Origin: CAZTQN01 sp964615765 | Lineage (GTDB): Bacteria; Planctomycetota; Phycisphaerae; Phycisphaerales; UBA1924 | Assembly: GCA_964615765.1 (NCBI GenBank) | Contig: CAZTQN010000004.1 | Coordinates: forward strand, 124,001 to 188,000 | Direction: 5' to 3' | DNA: 64,000 nucleotides | Part shown: piece by piece, positions 35,679-45,851 of the stretch | Position numbering within the stretch: position 1 is the stretch's first letter | Layout of the letters: every line of letters begins with the position of its first letter | Notes under the pieces: model-generated | The model's database searches: none | Told to the model about the DNA's origin: nothing | The model's input: only the letters and a program-made list of their open reading frames with translations | Made by a program: the position numbers and the translations under genes

Positions 35679-35701
35679 GCCGCGCGGGGGCTCCGCGCGG
35701 C
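35679..35701 (+). promoter_or_regulatory. Perfect 9-bp GC hairpin ahead of the RbfA-like gene
   Basis: GCCGCGCGG and CCGCGCGGC enclose a 5-nt loop, ending 19 nt before the ATG at 35721 and just upstream of its GAGG. It could block ribosome loading or be a processing site. No T-run follows. Confidence 0.5.
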
Positions 35702-35720
35702 CATTCTGACCTGAGGATTC

Positions 35721-36152
35721 ATGCCACGCAAACCTGAGAAGCGTGGCCTGCGCGATCTGTGCGCGCAGGTCCACGAAGATGATGTCCATCCCGCGCTGTT
35801 GCGGGAGGAGACGCGTCGACAGTCGTCGCCGTCGAGGAAAGACCTGCAAGTCTGCGGAGTAGTTCGGCGCGTCTTCGAACGCGTGATGCATGCCGAATCT
35901 GTGCGCCGAAGAACCGGTGTGCTGGTCGTGATGTCGGTCGACCCGGAGCCGACCGCAACGCGGCTGCGGGTGGTGATTGCGCCCGAGGAGCCGGCGAACC
36001 CGGAGCGTCATCTGGCGCTGAACGCGCACGTGCGTGCGGCGCTGCCGGTGGTCCGCGACGAGCTCGCCGCGACGCTGGCTCGGAAGCGACTGCCGCAGTT
36101 GATCGTCGATGTTCTGCCCGCAATCCCGATCAGAGAGGTGCCGGATGCCTGA
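35721..36152 (+). CDS. RbfA-like small KH-fold protein
   Basis: The 143-residue protein resembles ribosome-binding factor A. An N-terminal helix region (KDLQVCGVVRRVFERVMHAE) is followed by VVMSVDPEPTATRLRVVIAP and then LNAHVRAALPVVRDELAATL ending KRLPQLIVDVLP. The latter two match RbfA's VxVSPDLxxAxVYV and ALxxAxGFIRxEL...RxxPEL segments. RbfA helps mature the 30S subunit by binding 16S rRNA. This copy has a 45-residue basic N-terminal extension and overlaps the RtcB gene by 8 nt, so it is probably a specialised partner and not the housekeeping RbfA. Confidence 0.65.
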   Translation: MPRKPEKRGLRDLCAQVHEDDVHPALLREETRRQSSPSRKDLQVCGVVRRVFERVMHAESVRRRTGVLVVMSVDPEPTATRLRVVIAPEEPANPERHLALNAHVRAALPVVRDELAATLARKRLPQLIVDVLPAIPIREVPDA

Positions 36153-37308
36153 AGACCTCCGATCCAAGCTCGGCGTGAAGGTGCCGGTGCGCGCGTGGCT
36201 GACCGAGCCGCTGGACGCGGACGTCAAGCTCGCGGTCCAGCGACTAGCCCGCCTGCCGGACGTTGTCCGTGTGGCGATCATGCCGGACGTGCATCTCGCC
36301 GAACCGGCGTGTGTCGGCGTGGCGCTGGCGACGACGAGGACCATCTACCCGCAGGCGGTGGGTGGCGACATCGGTTGCGGCGTGACGGCGATGCCGCTGC
36401 ACGCCGCGGCGCCGGATGTCGAGGGCAAACAGCGGCACGTTCTTGACGCGTTCCGGCGCTGTGTGCCCATTCTTCGGCATCGCGAGGTTGCCCACGCTCC
36501 GGCGGTGCCTGAGGACCTGCTCGCCGGCATGGCACTTCCTCCCGACCTGCGCTCGCACGCGCGTCGGAATGGCGTCGTTGAGATGGGCACGCTCGGGCGG
36601 GGGAACCACTTTCTTGAACTTCAGGCCGACGACGACGCGCGGCTGTGGTTGTGCGTCCACTCCGGCTCTCGCGGAATGGGGCAACTCGTACATGCACGCG
36701 CGGCCAAGCACGCGACGAAGAAGAGCCTGTGGTCGCTCGACAGCGAGTCCGACCTTGGCAGGCGGTACCTCGACGAGGCGGCGTGGTGCGTGCGGTATGC
36801 GGAGGCGAATCGGCGGGCGATGCTTGAGGCGGCGGCGGCAACGCTTGCCGAGGATTTTGGGCTCGAGGCCGACCGCGCCGCCGTGTTTGGCACCACGCAC
36901 AACGCCGTCGCAAACGCCTTCATCGAACGCCCGGACGGGTCGAACGGCAACACCTTCGTTCATCGCAAGGGCGCCAGCGTGGCGCTCGGCGGGTCGTTGA
37001 TCATCATCCCGGGCTCCATGGGCACGCGAACGTATCACGCGCTCGGGTTGGGCGTCGGCGAGGCGCTCTACTCATGCTCGCACGGCGGCGGACGCGTGAT
37101 GTCCCGCTCGGAGGCGCGGCAGAACATCTCGGCGGCAGCCGTCGCACGCCAGCTCGACGGCATCGCGTACGACCAGCACCTGATCAACGCTCTCCGGGAA
37201 GAAGCGCCTAGCGCGTATCGCGACATCCGGCAGGTCATGCGGGCGCAGAGCGATCTGGTTCGGATCGTGCGAACGCTGCGGACGCTGGTCTGTCACAAGG
37301 GTGCGTGA
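36145..37308 (+). CDS. RtcB-family RNA ligase
   Basis: The 387-residue protein has the RtcB active-site set: MPDVH, GGDIGCG (metal Asp and Cys), GTLGRGNHFLEL, VHSGSRGMG, TTHNAVAN, VHRKGAS, PGSMGT, and SCSHGGGRVMSR holding the guanylation His. RtcB joins RNA 2',3'-cyclic phosphate ends to 5'-OH ends using GTP and Mn. At 387 residues it is shorter than canonical RtcB (about 400-480) and belongs to a divergent branch. The ATG lies within the 3' end of the RbfA-like gene (ATGCCTGA), so the two are translationally coupled. Repair of nuclease-damaged rRNA or tRNA is a reasonable inference. Confidence 0.88.
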   Translation: MPEDLRSKLGVKVPVRAWLTEPLDADVKLAVQRLARLPDVVRVAIMPDVHLAEPACVGVALATTRTIYPQAVGGDIGCGVTAMPLHAAAPDVEGKQRHVLDAFRRCVPILRHREVAHAPAVPEDLLAGMALPPDLRSHARRNGVVEMGTLGRGNHFLELQADDDARLWLCVHSGSRGMGQLVHARAAKHATKKSLWSLDSESDLGRRYLDEAAWCVRYAEANRRAMLEAAAATLAEDFGLEADRAAVFGTTHNAVANAFIERPDGSNGNTFVHRKGASVALGGSLIIIPGSMGTRTYHALGLGVGEALYSCSHGGGRVMSRSEARQNISAAAVARQLDGIAYDQHLINALREEAPSAYRDIRQVMRAQSDLVRIVRTLRTLVCHKGA

Positions 37309-37326
37309 GGTCGCAGCGTGCACGTA

Positions 37327-37359
37327 GATCGGTGACCCGCGGCGATGCGGGCACCGATC
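37327..37359 (+). terminator. Strong hairpin after the RtcB gene
   Basis: GATCGGTG and CACCGATC pair around a CCCGC/GCGGG inner stem, 18 nt after the rtcB stop. Only a weak T-rich tail follows, so it may terminate inefficiently or protect the 3' end. Confidence 0.55.
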
Positions 37360-37365
37360 GTTGCT

Positions 37366-37612
37366 CGGGTACGGGAGGCGGGGTGCGGGAAGCGGGATGC
37401 GGGATGCGGGATGCCGAACTCAGAGGGCTCGGAGATGGGGGAGGGACTCGGAGGGAGATTGGATGATCGGGAGGGGATCGGAGATGAAGGTGGGGGTGAG
37501 TCGTGGGGGCTGGTGCCGGTCGCGCACTTCGCCGCCGCTTCCTCCCGCCCCCCCACTCTGTGTCCCGATTCCCGATTCCCGTTTCCCGCTTCCCGTTTCC
37601 CGAATGCCGTGT
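37366..37612. repeat. Heptamer blocks (GGGATGC/GGGAAGC and TCCCGAT/TCCCGTT)
   Basis: The 300-bp gap between rtcB and alaS holds GGGAAGC/GGGATGC heptamers (37366-37412), a CTCAGAGGGCTCGGAG block (37413-37470) and an inverted heptamer block TCCCGAT/TCCCGTT/TCCCGCT (37561-37606). No gene or regulatory site was seen. Confidence 0.75.
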
Positions 37613-37615
37613 CTT

Positions 37616-40555
<2,940 letters not shown>

Positions 40556-40611
40556 AGGCCGCGATGGTAGGGGGATGGCACGTGGAGGTGGGCCAGATAC
40601 CATCCGGAACG

Positions 40612-40896
40612 ATGACACGGAACCTCCCCACCGGTGTGCGCGGGCGGACCACGGCGGCGGCCGGACTGGTCATGCTCGCGGTCGCGGCGGGCGGAGCGGC
40701 GGTGGCGCTGCACGGGTGCCAAGGGGGCAAGCAGCGGCTGGTGGAGGTGACGGACGTTGGGCCTCCGGGTGGGCCGCGGGGGCCGTCGGAGGGGTACCGG
40801 TGGGTTGGCGCGGATGAGGAGCCGCCGCCGGGGAAGGGGTGGCGGACGGTGGATGTCAACACGTTAACGGCGGAGGAGCGGGGGCGGATACGGTGA
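40612..40896 (+). CDS. Small exported or lipoprotein-like protein
   Basis: The 94-residue product has an N-terminal hydrophobic helix (TTAAAGLVMLAVAAGGAAVA) ending at LHGCQGG, a weak lipobox-like Cys. It then has a Pro/Gly-rich tail (EEPPPGKGWRTVDVNTLTAE). It is divergent from alaS. The function is unknown. Confidence 0.5.
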   Translation: MTRNLPTGVRGRTTAAAGLVMLAVAAGGAAVALHGCQGGKQRLVEVTDVGPPGGPRGPSEGYRWVGADEEPPPGKGWRTVDVNTLTAEERGRIR

Positions 40897-40950
40897 AGGG
40901 GAGTGCGCGGGATGGGGTTGGGTGGGGCGTGGTGGTGCGGGTGTGGCCTG

Positions 40951-41214
40951 ATGAGCGAGCGGGGCTTGAAGTGGACGTGGTGGGTGTGCTTCAGCGGGTT
41001 CGCGATGATCGGAACCACCGTGATTACTTCGTGCGTGCTGGCGCACACGAGCACGGGTGAGGACCGACGCTTCTGGATGCGCAGCGGCGGGCGGCCGTTT
41101 CAGGTTGACCCTTCAACGCGGATGATCGGCGACGTGCTGCTCGCGGTGCTTTTGGCTGGGATTGCCGCGGTGCTGATCGGGAGCGTTGCGTACACGGTGT
41201 ATCGGCGGCGGTAG
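40951..41214 (+). CDS. Small membrane protein, two helices
   Basis: Starting at 40951, the 87-residue product has hydrophobic helices at about 10-30 (WWVCFSGFAMIGTTVITSCV) and 62-82 (GDVLLAVLLAGIAAVLIGSV). The loop between them is about 30 residues and the protein ends YRRR. The ribosome site is poor, so the start is uncertain. No homologue is recognised. Confidence 0.5.
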   Translation: MSERGLKWTWWVCFSGFAMIGTTVITSCVLAHTSTGEDRRFWMRSGGRPFQVDPSTRMIGDVLLAVLLAGIAAVLIGSVAYTVYRRR

Positions 41215-41337
41215 ATGGGGTGGGCGTGGGGTGGGGGTGATGCGGGGAGCGTGTGGTGCGGTGGCGGCGGCTTACCGTGCTTGGAGGGGAATCTCCCGCC
41301 GCGCTGGTCGTGCGCTCCGAGTGCCTTGAGCGGGGGA

Positions 41338-41358
41338 GCCGGGGGCGGCAGCCCCGGC
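41338..41358. repeat. 7-bp GC palindrome upstream of the IteA/IteS pair
   Basis: GCCGGGG and CCCCGGC flank a 7-nt loop, 92 nt before the predicted ATPase start. The remaining 41215-41449 gap shows no gene. A TACAAT -10-like box at 41390 lacks a good -35. Confidence 0.45.
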
Positions 41359-41449
41359 AACCTTGCCCTACAACCGCAACGAAACCCCGTACAATGCTCC
41401 ATAGTCCGTTGGCATGTGCCCACAGACTCCCGGAGGCTCGCCTGGCAGC

Positions 41450-42433
41450 ATGGCACGCGCGGACTTGCTCATTTCACTGGTCCAATCGGGGAAGCAAACC
41501 CCTGATCCGCGTTTTCGCAGCACGGTCGAGGCGATCATTGCGGAGGAGCGGTCCAAGCAGCACACGGCCTTGGCCGACCAACTCTCCGCCGCGCTACTTA
41601 ACGGGGTTCACAAGCACGCTCCGCAGACCGCCACGGGTTCAACAGTGGTCGGTGACTTGCTGTACGAACTGGCGCCCGAGCGCTCGCTAGATGATCTGGT
41701 TCTCCCCCGCCTCGTGCGTGACGAACTGCGCCGCCTTGTCGAGGAGCATCACCGGGGCGACTTGCTCCGCTCCTACGGCATGGCACCGCGGCACCGACTT
41801 CTTTTAGTCGGTCCGCCGGGAAATGGTAAAACAAGCGTGGCTCACGGCCTCGCACACGACCTCATGGTTCCGTTGCTGGTAGTCCGCTACGAGGGGCTGA
41901 TTGGCAGCTATCTCGGCGAGACGGCTTCACGCCTCCGCAAGGTCTTCGACTACGCGCGGCAGCGGGCTTGCGTCCTCTTCCTCGACGAGTTCGACACCGT
42001 CGGCAAGGAACGCGGAGACATTCACGAGACCGGCGAGATCAAGCGGGTCGTCAGCACGCTCCTGCTCCAGATGGACCAACTCCCAGCCCACGTCGTTATC
42101 GTCACGGCGACCAACCACGCCGAACTCCTCGATCGCGCCGTGTGGCGGCGCTTCGAGACACGGCTGCAACTCCCGCCGCCCAAGCCTTCAGAGGCCGCCG
42201 AGTTTCTTGGGCGACTGTTCGCCAGCTTCCCACTTGCTGCGGGCTACAAGGCGGGAACGCTCTCCCGCCAACTCAGCGGTGCAACCTATTCCGAGATCGA
42301 GGACCTGTTCCGCGACATCGCTCGCCGGGCGGTCCTCGAAAGCCCCGAGCCGGACTTTGCCAAGATCGTGCGTGAGCGGCTGGCCGCATGGAAGCAACGC
42401 GTGAGCCCGGCAGCAAGCAAGCGCCGCAGGTAA
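41450..42433 (+). CDS. iteA: AAA ATPase of an ATPase/subtilase anti-phage pair (IteA type)
   Basis: The start at 41450 (MARADLLISLVQSGK) has GGAGG 13 nt upstream and gives 327 residues; an upstream ATG at 41414 has no ribosome site. A 100-residue helical N-terminal region is followed by one AAA module. Walker A is GPPGNGKT (121-128), the YLGET pore-side segment follows, Walker B is VLFLDEFD (175-182), sensor 1 is TATNH and the Arg finger is in VWRRFE. It ends 13 nt before the protease gene. From memory, this ATPase plus S8 peptidase pairing is annotated as IteA/IteS anti-phage proteins; I have not searched a database. The ATPase probably controls the protease. Confidence 0.78.
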   Translation: MARADLLISLVQSGKQTPDPRFRSTVEAIIAEERSKQHTALADQLSAALLNGVHKHAPQTATGSTVVGDLLYELAPERSLDDLVLPRLVRDELRRLVEEHHRGDLLRSYGMAPRHRLLLVGPPGNGKTSVAHGLAHDLMVPLLVVRYEGLIGSYLGETASRLRKVFDYARQRACVLFLDEFDTVGKERGDIHETGEIKRVVSTLLLQMDQLPAHVVIVTATNHAELLDRAVWRRFETRLQLPPPKPSEAAEFLGRLFASFPLAAGYKAGTLSRQLSGATYSEIEDLFRDIARRAVLESPEPDFAKIVRERLAAWKQRVSPAASKRRR

Positions 42434-42446
42434 ACGGAGTTGCCCC

Positions 42447-45107
42447 ATGCCCGACAAGCCCATCTTGATCTTCCCGCGCGCTGCGGAGGTGGACAAGGCC
42501 AAACTCCCTCCGTTTGTGCCGCCAGTCGTGAAGCGGCCCGACAAAGCTGCTCAGGGATCGCGGCTCACGGCTCGCTTTCAAGCCTTGGCTGGCGTCTTTG
42601 GAACGGTGCAAGCGACTCCTGACGGCGTTGATCCTGAGCAGGTGATTGTTCTCGAAACCATCGGGTCCGTCACCGACTTTCAGAACGTCGTCAAACGGAT
42701 CGCGGGCATGGAGTGGCTTGGCGATTTCGATGCCGAGGTCGCGGCGGCAGACCCCGGCTTTCTCGCCGACGGCGCGGACCCTTCACTCCAGAAGGCGCGA
42801 CTCTTCGTCCTAGCGAGCAATCGCACGGCGTACACCGAAGTCCTTCGCCTGTGGAATCTATGGCTTGCCGCGCCGACAGACAAACTGGACAGGCCGTACG
42901 GCAAGCTGGCCGAGGTTTTCAAGTATCTAAATGAGGTAAGCGCGTGGGGGCCCAAACAGCGAGTGCAGTACACCGGTGTGATACCTTGGTGGACGCTGCA
43001 GCTTCAGACTGGACGCACACTCGTTCGCTTCGAAGCGGAGTTGTGGTGCCGAGCCGACGCGGCGAAGCGCGATGCTGCGTTCGCGCGGCTTCAGGCAATC
43101 GTGACCGGCGCGGGCGGGCAGTGCGTCAAGCAAGCCGCGCTTCCCGACATTGACTACCACGGCGTGCTCATCGAACTCCCCGCCGCCGCCGTCCGCACGA
43201 CCGTGGACGCGATCAATGCGGGCAACGACACGCAACTCCTGCGGCTCACCGACGTCAAATATCTTGCTCCGGTCGGGCAAGCATCCATCACCCCGATCGA
43301 CGATGGAGCGGTCGTTGCGCCGCCCAACCGCCCCGCTCCGACGGGCGAACCCGTGGTGGCGATCCTTGATGGCCTGCCGCTAACGAACCACGCCGCGTTG
43401 CAGGGCCGCTTGGTGGTGGACGATCCCGACGGGCTTGCAGCAAGCTACCAAGCCGGTGAACACCGCCACGGCACCGCGATGGCCTCGCTTGTCACCCACG
43501 CCGAGTACGACGGCAACGAACCCTCGCTCGGTAGCAAAGTCTATGTGCGCCCGGTGATGGCCCCGGGGCTGCCGGACGATCGCGGCAGACGAGACGAGAC
43601 ATATCCGATGAACGAACTCGCGGTGGACCTTATCCATCGTGCTGTCCGTCGGATGTTCGACGGCGACGGAGCCACGCCACCTCAGGCACTTGGGGTCAAA
43701 GCAATCAACTTCAGCATCGGTGATCCACGCCAGCCGTTTGACCGACACCTGTCCCCGCTTGCTCGATTGCTCGATTGGCTGGCGTTCAAGTACCAAGTGT
43801 TGTTCGTCGTGTCGGCGGGGAATCCCGGCTCCGAGATCATGATACCGGCACCGCCCGCGTCAATCGCCGGAATGTCGGACGACGATCTGCGTTCGCACAC
43901 GCTGCGCAGCATGGCCCAGCAGCGTGTACAACGGCGGCTCCTCGCGCCCGCCGAGTCCATCAACGCGCTCACGGTGGGAGCCTTGCACACGCAATCATCC
44001 CCGCTTGGCAACTCGGGCGCGCTCGTCGATATTCTGCGAGGTGCGGATTTGCCGAGTCCAAGCAGCCCGGTCGCCAGCGGCTTCCGGCGATCCGTGAAAC
44101 CCGAGATTCTGGTCCCCGGCGGCAGGCTTCATCTAGAGCGCCAGCTCGCCGCGCCTGAGGCGACCAATGCGGTCTTCTGCGTGACGAACGCCCCGGCGCA
44201 GCCGGGTCAACTCGTCGCGGCCTGTCACCCGGCGGGAACTTCCAACCAGCACGCCGCCCGCGCTTGCGGTTCCAGCAACGCCGCCGCCCTCACCACCCGC
44301 CGTGCGGCGCAGATGGTCGAGCGGTTGAGAGAGTTGCAAGCCGAGCCGGGCGGAGCAGCACTGACGGACGCCCACATGGCCGTGATCCTCAAGGCCATGC
44401 TCGTGCATGGCGCGTCGTGGGGGAAGTTTGAAGAGTTCTTCTACGCGAAGTTTGTACCGCCGAAGGATGGAAAGAAGGATTGGCGGAAGGTGAAGCGGGA
44501 CTGTGCCCAGTTCATCGGCTACGGGCCTGCCGACTTTGATCGCGGGACGGTCTGCACCGATCAACGAGTCATCGTGCTCGGCTGCGGAGCGTTGAACGCA
44601 GAAGAGGGGCACCTTTACAACGTACCGCTACCTCCAGCATTGAACGCCGTCAAGGTGAAGCGCAGACTAACGGTCACGCTGGCTTGGCTGACTCCCATCA
44701 ACCCTCGACACAGGGCCTATCGCGTCGCGGACCTGTGGTTTAAGGTCCCTGTCCCTACGGATACCGACAAGAAGAAGGGCCAGGTCTTCCCGTCGTTCCT
44801 TCGGTCGATCGAGCAGCGGGATGTGGATGGGGACACCTCGACCCGGGGCACCGTCCAGCACGAGGTAATTGAGGGCGAGGACATCGTGGCGATCACCGAC
44901 GGCGACACAATGCCCGTGCAAGTCAACTGCCGCGAGGATGCTGGACGCAAGATGGACAAGCCCGTGCCCTACGCCCTGCTCGTATCTCTCGAAACGGGGG
45001 ATCCGCTCGCCGCGAGCATCTACACACAGGTCAAGGCCAAGATCGACGCCCTCCATGTGCCGGTGCCTGTCCGCCCCGCGAACACTGCGAGGCCCCGCCC
45101 GAGGTGA
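42447..45107 (+). CDS. iteS: S8 (subtilisin-like) protease of an anti-phage pair (IteS type)
   Basis: The 886-residue protein has a 300-residue N-terminal region of unknown fold that may gate activity. A subtilase domain follows with a complete catalytic set: Asp308 (VVAILDGL), His341 (HRHGTAMASLV), oxyanion Asn459 (VVSAGNPGS) and Ser610 (CGSSNAAALTTR). The 270-residue C-terminal region is beta-rich and unrecognised. There is no signal peptide, so it acts in the cytoplasm. Paired with the adjacent AAA ATPase (13-nt gap), it likely waits for an infection signal and then cleaves targets to stop phage growth. That mechanism is inferred from related conflict systems. Confidence 0.78.
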   Translation: MPDKPILIFPRAAEVDKAKLPPFVPPVVKRPDKAAQGSRLTARFQALAGVFGTVQATPDGVDPEQVIVLETIGSVTDFQNVVKRIAGMEWLGDFDAEVAAADPGFLADGADPSLQKARLFVLASNRTAYTEVLRLWNLWLAAPTDKLDRPYGKLAEVFKYLNEVSAWGPKQRVQYTGVIPWWTLQLQTGRTLVRFEAELWCRADAAKRDAAFARLQAIVTGAGGQCVKQAALPDIDYHGVLIELPAAAVRTTVDAINAGNDTQLLRLTDVKYLAPVGQASITPIDDGAVVAPPNRPAPTGEPVVAILDGLPLTNHAALQGRLVVDDPDGLAASYQAGEHRHGTAMASLVTHAEYDGNEPSLGSKVYVRPVMAPGLPDDRGRRDETYPMNELAVDLIHRAVRRMFDGDGATPPQALGVKAINFSIGDPRQPFDRHLSPLARLLDWLAFKYQVLFVVSAGNPGSEIMIPAPPASIAGMSDDDLRSHTLRSMAQQRVQRRLLAPAESINALTVGALHTQSSPLGNSGALVDILRGADLPSPSSPVASGFRRSVKPEILVPGGRLHLERQLAAPEATNAVFCVTNAPAQPGQLVAACHPAGTSNQHAARACGSSNAAALTTRRAAQMVERLRELQAEPGGAALTDAHMAVILKAMLVHGASWGKFEEFFYAKFVPPKDGKKDWRKVKRDCAQFIGYGPADFDRGTVCTDQRVIVLGCGALNAEEGHLYNVPLPPALNAVKVKRRLTVTLAWLTPINPRHRAYRVADLWFKVPVPTDTDKKKGQVFPSFLRSIEQRDVDGDTSTRGTVQHEVIEGEDIVAITDGDTMPVQVNCREDAGRKMDKPVPYALLVSLETGDPLAASIYTQVKAKIDALHVPVPVRPANTARPRPR

Positions 45108-45336
45108 TGGAGTCTCTACGCCGCGTTGCCCCGCCGGGGCAGGATCGAGAGAGTCCGACGGCTTCCACGGGTTGCGCTGCGCTGCACCCGTGGCTACACC
45201 CCTGCGCGCCTTCGGGTCGGAGAGGTTCGGGTTGGGGCCGCTCCTTGTTCCGCGGCGGGCGAGAGGGCTCGGGTTGCCGGCGCGTGGGGCATGGCGGCGG
45301 CCGTTTTTGCGCTGTTTGAGCCCGCGAGCGGTCCCG

Positions 45337-45546
45337 CGCTGCCCGTTCTTGCTCCCGTTGTGGCCACAAAATGTTCGGCGCTGCCCGTTCGCGCTCTTTT
45401 TGTGGGCACAAAATGTTCCGCGCTGCCCGTTCGCGCTCTTTTTGTGGGCACAAAATGTTTGGCGCTGCCCATTCGCGCTGTTTTTGTGCCCACAAAATGT
45501 TCGGCGCTGCCCACTCGCGCTCCTTTTGTGCCCACAAAAACTCCGA
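45337..45546. repeat. Five 42-bp palindromic tandem units, array 1
   Basis: Units start at 45337, 45379, 45421, 45463 and 45505, each exactly 42 bp and 70-95% alike. Each carries CGCTGCCC near its start and an inverted repeat TTTTGTG-CCC/GGC-CACAAAA. Because 42 is a multiple of 3, all frames show 14-residue repeats, but no ribosome site supports translation. The remaining gap 45108-45336 shows only a small TGCCCC/GGGGCA hairpin. Confidence 0.9.
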
Positions 45547-45680
45547 CACAGGGCAGTTTCTGCGCCGTGAGTACACGCGCGTAAGCCGTGATCGGCCTTC
45601 GCGACGCCGAGCGGGCCGAAATTCTCGGGACGTCGCGTGTTTGGGGGCTGTCACCTTGCCCCCCCCGAACAGAGCCAAGG

Positions 45681-45757
45681 CACTGGGCACTGGGCACTAG
45701 GCACTGGGCGCTCGGCACTCAGTACTGGGTACTGGGCACTCGGCATACGGCCCTCGG
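45681..45757. repeat. CACTGGG heptamer array
   Basis: Eleven consecutive heptamers, consensus CACTGGG with variants CACTAGG, CGCTCGG, TACTGGG and CATACGG, lie just upstream of the AbgT gene. They resemble the short tandemly repeated heptamers (STRR) described in cyanobacteria. Confidence 0.85.
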
Positions 45758-45851
45758 CACGAGCCGGAGGGAGTTCTTTCGCGTCCCTTGCCCCCGGCCT
45801 AGATTTGCGGCCGGCCTTGGAGTCCGTGGTCAGCGGGCATGGAGGTCTCGA

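Noticed and set aside
45337..45546. CRISPR array
   Set aside because: Units are contiguous and the intervals between palindromes are nearly identical, so there are no distinct spacers; no cas genes are nearby.
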